Both the position numbers and the translations under genes were made by a program. Under the pieces are notes generated by a model, which was given only the letters and a program-made list of their open reading frames with translations, searched no databases and was not told the DNA's origin. Positions 1 to 7,700 of a stretch of 8,549 bases of DNA are shown here, in pieces (within the stretch, counting starts at the first letter, position 1; each line of letters starts with the position of its first letter). The DNA comes from Pseudomonadota bacterium (GTDB lineage Bacteria > Pseudomonadota > Alphaproteobacteria > Acetobacterales > Acetobacteraceae): the NCBI GenBank assembly GCA_021826565.1, contig JAKAZJ010000053.1:1-8549 (forward strand), read 5' to 3'.

Positions 1-345
1 GCCTATCAGCGTGATACCAGCAACGGGGCGGCGGTATTCTACCCGCGGGTGATCGCACCCGGCACCGGCGCCGCGCTGGAATGGCACGACTCCGCCGGGC
101 TCGGAACGGTGTACGCCACCACGGTGGTCCATTCGCAGGATGGCGCGCCCTATAACGTGGCCCTGATCGACCTGGACGAAGGGTTCCGCATGATGAGCCG
201 GGTCGAGGATATCGCGCCCACCGCCGTCCGCATCGGCCAGCGCGTGCGCTTCCGCACCCATCGCCCAGGGGGGGATACAGGCGGGCAGCCCAGCGGGGAT
301 GAACCGCCCTGCCCGGTGTTCTTTCCCGCGGAGCCGGGCGCGTGA
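1..345 (+). CDS. DUF35 OB-fold (acyl-CoA-associated) protein, 3' part
   Basis: The reading frame is open from the first base, so the start lies outside the window; 114 residues are visible. The segment reads as the C-terminal OB-fold of the DUF35 family: a GTVYATTVVHS strand, then APYNVALIDLDEGFRMMSRV, then IGQRVRFRT. The usual N-terminal four-cysteine zinc ribbon would lie upstream and cannot be checked. A short Gly/Pro-rich stretch (about residues 90-105) interrupts the last strands. In known systems DUF35 proteins bind or bridge thiolase-fold enzymes: archaeal acetoacetyl-CoA thiolase/HMG-CoA synthase, and the actinobacterial steroid aldolase Ltp2 with ChsH2. The stop overlaps the GTG start of the downstream thiolase-like gene, so the two are very likely co-translated and form a complex. 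The family call is firm; the substrate is unknown. Confidence 0.85.
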   Translation, partial: AYQRDTSNGAAVFYPRVIAPGTGAALEWHDSAGLGTVYATTVVHSQDGAPYNVALIDLDEGFRMMSRVEDIAPTAVRIGQRVRFRTHRPGGDTGGQPSGDEPPCPVFFPAEPGA

Positions 346-1496
346 GCGGCCTGGTGCGCGGCGGCGCCGCGATCGCCGGCGTGGCGTGTTCCGATCTCGG
401 CGCGGTGGCCGCGCAGATGTCGGTGATCGATCTGATGGCGCAGGGGATCAGCCGGGCGCTGGACGATTGCGGGCTGCGTCTGGCCGATGTGGACGGGTTG
501 TTCTGCGCCACCACGCAGGCGCGCACCTCCGCCATGTCGCTGGCGGAATATCTGCGCCTGCCCGATGCCTATACCGATTCCACCATCGTCGGCGGCTCGT
601 CGTTCGAGGTGCATGTGGCGCACGCGCTGGCCGCGATCGAGGCCGGGCTGTGTTCGGTGGCCGCGATCACCTATGGCAGCACGCAGCGGACGGTGGGGCG
701 GCGGCAGGCGTCGGTGCGCGAATACAACCCGTACGAAACCCCGTTCCGTCCGTTCCTGCCGGCAACGGCCTATGCGATGGCGGCCAACCGTCACATGCAC
801 CAGTTCGGCACCACGCGCGAACATCTGGCCGAGGTCGCGGTGGCGGCGCGCGCCTGGGCGTTGCGCAACCCGGCGGCGTGGGAGAAAAAACCGCTGACGA
901 TCGCGGACGTGGTGGCCGCGCGCCCGGTCAGCGATCCGTTCACCGTGCGCGATTGCTGCCTGGTGACCGATGGCGGCGGCGCGCTGATCGTGGTGTCGCC
1001 GGAACGGGCGCGGTCGTTGCGCAAGCCGCCGGTCTACGTGCTGGGATGCGGGCAGTCGATCACCCATGCCTCGATCTCGTCGATGCCGGACCTGACGGTG
1101 ACCGGCGCGGTGGCATCCGGCGCGCAGGCCTACCGGATGGCGCAGCTGGCGCCGCGCGAGATCGGGCTGGCGATGCTGTATGACGCCTTCACCATCAACA
1201 CGATCCTGTTCCTGGAGGATCTGGGTTTCTGCCCGAAAGGCGAAGGCGGGCGGTTCGTGGCGGATGGCGGGATCGCCCCGGGCGGACGCTTCCCGGTGAA
1301 CACGAACGGCGGCGGGCTGTCGTTCTGCCATCCCGGGATGTACGGCCTGTTCCTGCTGATCGAGGCGGTGCAGCAACTACGCGGCGAGGCCGGAGACCGC
1401 CAGATCGCGGGTCTGGCGACGGCGATCGCGCATGGCAATGGCGGCGTGTTGTCGGCGCAGGCGACCACCATTCTGGGGACGGAAGCCGCGCTGTAG
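342..1496 (+). CDS. Thiolase-like protein lacking the catalytic cysteine (SCP-x/Ltp2 type)
   Basis: The product has 384 residues, the normal length for nonspecific lipid-transfer/SCP-x-type thiolases. The GTG start is chosen because it keeps the first beta strand (GGAAIAGVACSD, residues 7-18), overlaps the DUF35 stop as GTGA, and has GCGGAG eight bases upstream. Thiolase-fold landmarks are the SCP-x-like YDAFT at 280-284, NTNGGG at 320-325 followed by CHPGMYG at 329-335, and AIAHGNGG at 361-368 near the end. Position 84-92 (GGSSFEVHV) corresponds to the nucleophile loop, but there is no cysteine between C55 and C104; serines 86/87 sit there. The C-terminal catalytic cysteine motif is also replaced, by HGNGG. 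It is therefore unlikely to be a Claisen-condensing thiolase. Together with the DUF35 partner this resembles Ltp2-like retro-aldolases acting on hydroxyacyl-CoA esters; that role is inference. The protein is predicted cytosolic and its substrate is unknown. Confidence 0.85.
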   Translation: MSGLVRGGAAIAGVACSDLGAVAAQMSVIDLMAQGISRALDDCGLRLADVDGLFCATTQARTSAMSLAEYLRLPDAYTDSTIVGGSSFEVHVAHALAAIEAGLCSVAAITYGSTQRTVGRRQASVREYNPYETPFRPFLPATAYAMAANRHMHQFGTTREHLAEVAVAARAWALRNPAAWEKKPLTIADVVAARPVSDPFTVRDCCLVTDGGGALIVVSPERARSLRKPPVYVLGCGQSITHASISSMPDLTVTGAVASGAQAYRMAQLAPREIGLAMLYDAFTINTILFLEDLGFCPKGEGGRFVADGGIAPGGRFPVNTNGGGLSFCHPGMYGLFLLIEAVQQLRGEAGDRQIAGLATAIAHGNGGVLSAQATTILGTEAAL

Positions 1497-1500
1497 GGGA

Positions 1501-3306
<1,806 letters not shown>

Positions 3307-3333
3307 GGAACCTGGGACTGGAGGGGCGGGCGA

Positions 3334-3362
3334 GACATAGGGCCAATCGCTGCGAATGTCAG
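3334..3362 (-). promoter_or_regulatory. Candidate sigma70 promoter for lepA
   Basis: Read on the minus strand, CTGACA (3357-3362, five of six matches to TTGACA) and TATGTC (3334-3339, three of six matches to TATAAT) are separated by exactly 17 bases. Transcription would begin near 3327, giving a leader of about 20 bases before the lepA ATG. The -10 box is weak, so this is a candidate only. Confidence 0.4.
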
Positions 3363-3573
3363 CCGCTGGATCGCCCGATCCCCACCACCGGTCCGGAAAC
3401 CGCCATCCCGGCCGGGTTTTGCGGTGCGGGTTGCCGCACGTGGACGCCATCCCCACATCCCGGTCCTGCGCTTCGGCACACAAGCTGGACGCGCCATCTG
3501 ACCCGGCGGACCCACCGGTGTCCCGGCTGGTGTGCGTGACGGCACCAGAACCACGGCCACCCCCGATCCGGTA

Positions 3574-3578
3574 TGGAG
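3574..3578 (+). promoter_or_regulatory. Ribosome-binding site that sets the ftsH start
   Basis: TGGAG lies seven bases before the ATG at 3586. This favours that ATG over the in-frame GTG at 3532, which has no Shine-Dalgarno-like sequence and would only add an 18-residue Arg/Thr-rich extension before the first membrane segment. Confidence 0.65.
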
Positions 3579-3585
3579 ACGGCGC

Positions 3586-5457
3586 ATGAACACGAAGACC
3601 CATTTCAACATCTGGTATGCGATTATCGCTTTTCTCGGCATCCTTGCCGTCCAGAGCCTGTTCCTGGCCCGCAAGGGACCGGAAAACGTCTCCTACACCC
3701 GGTTCGTGCAGCTGCTTGCCCAGGGAAAAATCTCGGCCGTCCGCGTGACCGAACATCATCTGCAAGGGACCGCGACGACGCCGCTGCCCAAGGGGCCGCA
3801 CGCCTATGTGGCCGCCCGCGTCGCCCCGGCCACCGCGGCAATGCTTGGCAAATACAAAGTTCCCATCACCGGGGTGGTCACGAACCACCTGCTGGGCGAC
3901 ATCCTGGGCTGGATCATTCCCGCGATCGCGTTCTTCGCCATCTGGATGTTCGTCATGCGCCGCTTCGGCGGCCAGCAGGGGATCGGCGGGCTGATGCAGA
4001 TCGGCAAAAGCAAAGCCAAGATTTTTGTCGAGAAAGATACCAACGTGAAATTCTCCGACGTGGCTGGCGTGGACGAAGCCGAGGAGGAGCTGGAAGAAGT
4101 GGTCGAGTTCCTGAAGGAACCGAAACTTCATGCGCGCCTGGGCGCGCGGATCCCCAAAGGCATCCTGCTGGTCGGTCCCCCCGGCACCGGCAAGACCCTG
4201 TTGGCCCGCGCGGTGGCCGGGGAAGCCAAGGTGCCGTTCTTTTCGATCAGCGGCTCGGAATTCGTCGAGATGTTCGTGGGCGTCGGCGCCGCACGGGTGC
4301 GCGATCTGTTCGAGCAGGCCCGCAAGGTCGCCCCCTGCATCATCTTCATCGACGAACTGGATGCGCTGGGTCGCGCCCGCGGCTCGGGTCCGTTCGCCGG
4401 CGGCCATGACGAGAAGGAACAGACGCTCAACCAGTTGCTGATGGAGCTGGACGGGTTCGATCCGCAGACCGGGATCGTGCTGATCGGCGCCACCAACCGC
4501 CCGGAGGTGCTGGATCCGGCGCTGCTGCGCGCCGGGCGGCTGGACCGTCAGGTGCTGGTCGATCGGCCCGACCGGATCGGACGGATCGCGGTGCTGGGAA
4601 TTCATCTCAAGCGCGTGACCCTGGGCGCCGATGTGGACCCGGCGCAGATCGCGGCGCTGACGCCCGGATTTTCCGGCGCCGATCTGGCGAATCTGGTCAA
4701 CGAGGCCGCGTTGCAGGCGACCCGCCGCAACGCCGACGCCGTTGCCATGAGCGATTTCACCCTGGCATTCGAACGCATCGTGGCCGGGCTGGAGAAGAAG
4801 AACCGGCTGCTGATCCCCTCGGAACGGCGGGTGGTGGCCTACCACGAGATGGGCCATGCGCTGGTCGCGATGGCGTTGCCGGGCATGGACCCCGTGCATA
4901 AGATCTCGATCATCCCGCGCGGCATCAGCGCGCTGGGCTACACGATGCAGCGTCCGACCGATGACCGATTCCTGCTCAATCGTGGCGAGTTGCGGAGCAA
5001 AATGGCCGTGCTGCTGGGCGGGCGCGCGGCCGAGGCGCTGACGTTCGACGACATTTCCACCGGAGCCGTCGATGACATCGACAAGGCCACCGAGATTGCC
5101 CGGAATATGGTGACGCGGTTCGGGATGTCCGAGCATCTGGGGCAGGTTGCGTATGAAACGCGCCGGCCCGGTCTGCTCGGCACGATGGCCGAACCGCCGC
5201 GGCATGACTACAGCGAGGAGACCGCGCGCGAGATCGACCGCGCGGTGCGCGAGCTGATCAGCACCGCGTTCGAGACCGCGATGGCGCTGCTGACCGCGCA
5301 TCGGGCGGAATTGCACGAAGGCGCGGAGCTGCTGCTGACCAAGGAAACCCTGCTGCGCGACGAACTGCCGCGGCTGCGCGATCCGGTGCAGCCGGCGTTG
5401 TCGCTGCCGCCGGGTGTTGCACCGAATGGCGCCGCGGCGGTGCAGCCGCAGGCATGA
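3586..5457 (+). CDS. ftsH: FtsH-family ATP-dependent zinc metalloprotease, membrane-bound (accessory paralogue type)
   Basis: The product has 623 residues. A first membrane segment (about 8-27) is followed by a periplasmic domain of about 75 residues and a second membrane segment (about 103-124). The cytoplasmic AAA+ module has Walker A GPPGTGKT at 197-204, the pore motif in [15 protein letters not shown], Walker B IIFIDELD at 252-259, and a second region of homology ending GRLDRQ with its arginines. The zinc protease site is HEMGH at 420-424, with the third ligand probably D497 in STGAVDDID. The family unfolds and degrades misassembled membrane proteins and short-lived regulators as a hexamer. 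Housekeeping FtsH usually has HEAGH and LLRPGRFDRQ; here HEMGH and [10 protein letters not shown] match, from memory, the second FtsH type that occurs beside the core copy and on stress-tolerance islands. The tail is Pro/Ala-rich. The gene is monocistronic and divergent from lepA. Confidence 0.93.
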   Translation: MNTKTHFNIWYAIIAFLGILAVQSLFLARKGPENVSYTRFVQLLAQGKISAVRVTEHHLQGTATTPLPKGPHAYVAARVAPATAAMLGKYKVPITGVVTNHLLGDILGWIIPAIAFFAIWMFVMRRFGGQQGIGGLMQIGKSKAKIFVEKDTNVKFSDVAGVDEAEEELEEVVEFLKEPKLHARLGARIPKGILLVGPPGTGKTLLARAVAGEAKVPFFSISGSEFVEMFVGVGAARVRDLFEQARKVAPCIIFIDELDALGRARGSGPFAGGHDEKEQTLNQLLMELDGFDPQTGIVLIGATNRPEVLDPALLRAGRLDRQVLVDRPDRIGRIAVLGIHLKRVTLGADVDPAQIAALTPGFSGADLANLVNEAALQATRRNADAVAMSDFTLAFERIVAGLEKKNRLLIPSERRVVAYHEMGHALVAMALPGMDPVHKISIIPRGISALGYTMQRPTDDRFLLNRGELRSKMAVLLGGRAAEALTFDDISTGAVDDIDKATEIARNMVTRFGMSEHLGQVAYETRRPGLLGTMAEPPRHDYSEETAREIDRAVRELISTAFETAMALLTAHRAELHEGAELLLTKETLLRDELPRLRDPVQPALSLPPGVAPNGAAAVQPQA

Positions 5458-5520
5458 CGGAAGTGACGGGGGTTGGCGGCTCTGCGCAGGCCGGCAGCCC
5501 TTGAAGATGCCTAACCTCCG

Positions 5521-5583
5521 CGCCCGATCTTCCGGATCGCGATCGGGGCGCCGCTGCTGGTAGCGAACCGATCGCGCAGCGGC
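5521..5583. terminator. Two adjacent GC-rich hairpins between convergent genes
   Basis: The first stem pairs CCCGATC (5523-5529) with GATCGGG (5541-5547), and two further pairs form if G5548 is bulged. The second pairs GCCGCTG (5550-5556) perfectly with CAGCGGC (5577-5583) around a 20-base loop. They lie between the stop of ftsH (+) and the stop of the small exported protein gene (-), where a bidirectional terminator is expected. Neither stem is followed by a T run on either strand, so they may only protect RNA 3' ends or pause polymerase. The rest of 5458-5678 shows no gene or other motif that I can support. Confidence 0.4.
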
Positions 5584-5678
5584 AAAGAAGCCGGCGTCTA
5601 CGGGGGCAAATCCCGAGAAAACGCCGCCTCCTTCCCGGATGCGCCACTGCCCTTACGAGGCAACAGCGGCGCGCGAGA

Positions 5679-5939
5679 TTACTCGCCGTGTTGGTGCCCG
5701 ACCTGGATGCCTTCCCGCACCTGCGTGATCGCCTGCGCGACAAGGCGCCTGGCGGCGGCGGCGTGGCCGGCCTTGTTCTGCGTCACCCGTCGCAAATGGC
5801 CCTGCGCCACTTCCAGCGCGTGCAGCGCGCCGAACATGTCGGGCTGGCTGGCCATGGCATAGCCGGCGCCAAGGCCGATTGCCCCAGCGATCGCCGCTGC
5901 CGCGATGACACGGGTGGCAGGAAAATCGATCAGCCGCAT
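5679..5939 (-). CDS. Small exported helical protein, function unknown
   Basis: The product has 86 residues. The chosen ATG has AAGGGG nine bases upstream and begins exactly where a signal-peptide-like segment begins: MRLIDFPATR, then an Ala/Gly/Ile-rich hydrophobic stretch (11-27), then AMA|SQ, a good signal-peptidase site after residue 30. The mature part (about 56 residues) looks like two amphipathic helices: DMFGALHALEVAQGHLRRV, then a turn around NKAGH (55-59), then AAARRLVAQAITQVREGI. It ends in the His-rich GHQHGE. From memory it resembles a widespread group of small periplasmic proteins with an NKGGHR...L..QAI..V..GI pattern that carry no assigned function. It sits 258 bases downstream of gadC on the same strand but has its own promoter candidate. 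The frame continues upstream of the ATG without a second signal or better ribosome site. The gene is probably real; its role is unknown. Confidence 0.75.
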   Translation of the reverse strand: MRLIDFPATRVIAAAAIAGAIGLGAGYAMASQPDMFGALHALEVAQGHLRRVTQNKAGHAAAARRLVAQAITQVREGIQVGHQHGE

Positions 5940-5948
5940 GAAGTACGT

Positions 5949-5954
5949 CCCCTT
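5949..5954 (-). promoter_or_regulatory. Ribosome-binding site of the small exported protein
   Basis: AAGGGG on the minus strand lies nine bases before the ATG at 5939. It fixes that start against earlier in-frame codons that would place 57 unrelated residues ahead of the signal peptide. Confidence 0.65.
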
Positions 5955-6011
5955 AAAGGCGTGATAGCCGAAGGCAGTATTGCCGAAGCGGGCGAATCGC
6001 GCCGAGACGCG

Positions 6012-6040
6012 ATGAACCAGGGCGCGGCGGACGTTGTCAA
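6012..6040 (-). promoter_or_regulatory. Candidate sigma70 promoter for the small exported protein
   Basis: On the minus strand a perfect TTGACA (6035-6040) is followed after exactly 17 bases by GTTCAT (6012-6017, three of six matches to TATAAT). The leader to the ATG at 5939 would be about 65 bases. It contains two copies of GCCGAAG (plus strand, 5967-5973 and 5982-5988) flanking a short GGCA/TGCC stem, which may or may not matter. This argues that the small gene can be transcribed independently of gadBC. Confidence 0.5.
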
Positions 6041-6156
6041 TCCGCTCTGGTTGCAGGGCAGCAGGTTGGTCGCACGCTGCGGCGATGCGCGAACGCGCGT
6101 TGGGCCGCAAAGCGCCCCGTCTACGTTGTCCGACCGAAGGGAGATGTCGCTGATTG

Positions 6157-6177
6157 GCGGGATCGATTCCATCCCAC
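6157..6177 (-). terminator. Weak hairpin just downstream of gadC
   Basis: On the minus strand GTGGGAT (6171-6177) pairs with ATCCCGC (6157-6163), with one G-U pair, around a seven-base loop. It starts about 20 bases past the gadC stop. No T run follows, so termination here is only a suggestion. Confidence 0.3.
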
Positions 6178-6197
6178 GACCGTTCCGAGGTGGAAAA

Positions 6198-7664
6198 TCA
6201 AGGTACCGTCTGCGCCGCCGCCCCGGCGCGCGCCCATTCGGGATGACGCATCGCGTGAATGACCAGCGGAATAGCGCAAAACACCACCGTTCCGACAATC
6301 ACGACAGCGACATACCCGATCGGAGATCCTACCGGCAGTTGGTCAGGGGGGAAAAACGCCACCAGGAAGCTGAATGCCACACCCACGAATCCGATCCCCG
6401 CCGTGAGCCACATCCCCACCAGCCCGCCGGGCACGGTGAACGGGCGGCTCAGTTCCGGCGATCTGTGGCGCAATGTAATGGCCGCCGCGTACATCAACAT
6501 GTAGGCGATCAGATAGAGCGCAATGGTCATTGCGGAAATCAGGAAGAATACGACCGATACGTCCTTGATGACGAAATACAGCAACGAGATCACAGTCACC
6601 ACCGCGCCCTGAACCAGCAGAATGTTGGTCGGCATCTCGTGACGGTTGGTTTTCTGCAGCAGCGGCGGCAATTCCCCATCATCGGCGGTTGCAAGCAGAC
6701 CCTTGCACGGGCTGCCAAGCCAGGCGAATACCCCGCTGATGGCGCCCACGCCCACCAGGAAGGCCATCGCGGGTCCGAGCCATCGGATATGCCAGATATT
6801 GGTGAATACCGCATCGAATGTCTCGAAGACGCCCGATTGCAGGGAAATCTTCTGGTAGGGCAGGATCGCCGCGATCGGAATCGATCCAAGAACGAAGATC
6901 AGGAGTGAGATGACCGCCCCAAGTCCGATCGCCACCGGGAATTCATGGCTCGGCTTCTTCATCTCGGTGACGTGCACAGCTTGCGCTTCCACGCCGGCAA
7001 ACAGCAGCACGATCCCCGCCAGGAACGCGATCGTGCCGAAGCCGGTAATCGCCGGCCAGTAGCGCGCATGGCCGGCGGAGGACAGCGCCGGATCCGTCAG
7101 GTGTTCCCATCCGATCGGTCGCCCCGAGAACAACCAGTAGCCGAGCAGCACCAGCAATGCGATCCCGGGCAGGACGGACCCAAGGATGAAGGTCCAGTTC
7201 GCAATCCTGGCAAACACCTCCACGCCCTGCAACACCACAATGGTCGCCAGCCAATAGACAATGATACAGAATAATCCGACAAAGACCCCGTTGCTGGCCA
7301 GTGCCGGAATGCCGATCGTATAGGCCAGCGCTGCCGCCCCGAAGGTCAGGGTGACCGGATACCAGACGACGTTCTGGATCCATTGCAGCCAGATCGCCAG
7401 GAACCCCCAGCGCACTCCGAACGCCGCGCCCACCCAGGTGTAAAGCCCGCCCTTCTTGTCAGCGAACGCGCCACCCAACTCGGCGGACACCAGCGACGCG
7501 GGAACCAGATAGAAGATCACGGTGAACGCCAGATAGGCGAACATCGTCATCTCCTCCTTCGCGATCAGCGGCAGACCGCGCAAGCTGGTCACCACCGCGG
7601 CAGCGGTCATCAGCCCTACCGACGTGGTGCTGAGGTAACGTTTGCGATCCTTGGGCGCTTGCAC
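6198..7664 (-). CDS. gadC: Glutamate/GABA antiporter of the APC superfamily (GadC-like)
   Basis: The product has 488 residues. It starts at a GTG that has AAGGAG nine bases upstream. About twelve hydrophobic membrane segments can be read, from about residue 15 to about 470. GadC-like landmarks are RGLPLIAKEEMTMFAY (29-44), the core loop AGVEAQAVHVTEM (223-235, matching GVEASATHVNEM of E. coli GadC), GSPCKGLLATADDGELPP (317-334) and RPFTVPGG (407-414). GadC imports glutamate in exchange for GABA made by GadB, exporting a proton equivalent at low pH in the inner membrane. The gene follows gadB by 36 bases in the same operon, which supports the substrate call. The last membrane segment ends near residue 470 and only 18 residues follow, so the C-terminal plug that closes E. 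coli GadC at neutral pH is missing. A related amino-acid exchanger is the alternative, but the gadB neighbour makes GadC more likely. Confidence 0.9.
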   Translation of the reverse strand: MQAPKDRKRYLSTTSVGLMTAAAVVTSLRGLPLIAKEEMTMFAYLAFTVIFYLVPASLVSAELGGAFADKKGGLYTWVGAAFGVRWGFLAIWLQWIQNVVWYPVTLTFGAAALAYTIGIPALASNGVFVGLFCIIVYWLATIVVLQGVEVFARIANWTFILGSVLPGIALLVLLGYWLFSGRPIGWEHLTDPALSSAGHARYWPAITGFGTIAFLAGIVLLFAGVEAQAVHVTEMKKPSHEFPVAIGLGAVISLLIFVLGSIPIAAILPYQKISLQSGVFETFDAVFTNIWHIRWLGPAMAFLVGVGAISGVFAWLGSPCKGLLATADDGELPPLLQKTNRHEMPTNILLVQGAVVTVISLLYFVIKDVSVVFFLISAMTIALYLIAYMLMYAAAITLRHRSPELSRPFTVPGGLVGMWLTAGIGFVGVAFSFLVAFFPPDQLPVGSPIGYVAVVIVGTVVFCAIPLVIHAMRHPEWARAGAAAQTVP

Positions 7665-7673
7665 GGGCCTGTG

Positions 7674-7679
7674 CTCCTT
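7674..7679 (-). promoter_or_regulatory. Ribosome-binding site supporting the GTG start of gadC
   Basis: A perfect AAGGAG on the minus strand sits nine bases before the GTG at 7664, inside the 36-base gap after gadB. The next candidate start, the ATG of residue 19, lies inside the first membrane segment and would truncate it. Confidence 0.75.
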
Positions 7680-7700
7680 GCGGTGTTGGGGCTGCTGGCG

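Larger units (their letters stand above)
3307..3585. other. Divergent lepA/ftsH intergenic region
   Basis: These 279 bases separate the two divergent starts and must hold promoters for both genes. A candidate for lepA is listed separately. I could not find a convincing -35/-10 pair on the plus strand for ftsH, nor a CTTG-type heat-shock -35 box in the right orientation. A perfect six-base stem GTGCGG/CCGCAC with a GTTG loop lies at 3424-3439. Its position, about 150 bases before ftsH and 120 before lepA, would allow an operator or leader structure, but nothing proves it. Confidence 0.45.

Noticed and set aside
150..1376. A 408-codon minus-strand frame antisense to the thiolase gene.
   Set aside because: Its composition is Arg/His/Gln-rich with no recognisable domain, and the plus-strand thiolase is clear.
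3356..3589. A 77-codon plus-strand frame whose stop overlaps the ftsH start as ATGA.
   Set aside because: The overlap suggests coupling, but there is no Shine-Dalgarno sequence at its ATG. The product is Pro/Ser/Arg-rich without similarity that I recognise, and its start overlaps the candidate lepA promoter. Ribosome profiling could reverse this view.
3307..5316. The lepA frame stays open on the minus strand upstream of its ATG, through the whole intergenic region and most of ftsH (about 670 extra codons).
   Set aside because: The extra sequence is Arg/Gln/His-rich and is the complement of ftsH codons; LepA homologues begin at [12 protein letters not shown]. Long antisense open frames are common in GC-rich genes.
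6092..6101. AACGCGCGTT, a ten-base perfect palindrome between gadC and the small gene.
   Set aside because: Short GC palindromes are expected by chance at this composition, and no second copy or promoter overlap supports an operator.
6164..6190. GGAAC on the minus strand downstream of gadC, considered as a -35 box for a general stress-response (EcfG-type) promoter.
   Set aside because: At 16-17 bases downstream the sequence is GATC rather than CGTT, so the second half of the consensus is absent.
5688..6908. A 406-codon plus-strand frame spanning the small gene and gadC on the opposite strand.
   Set aside because: The product is His/Arg/Asp-rich, runs antisense to two supported genes and shows no domain.
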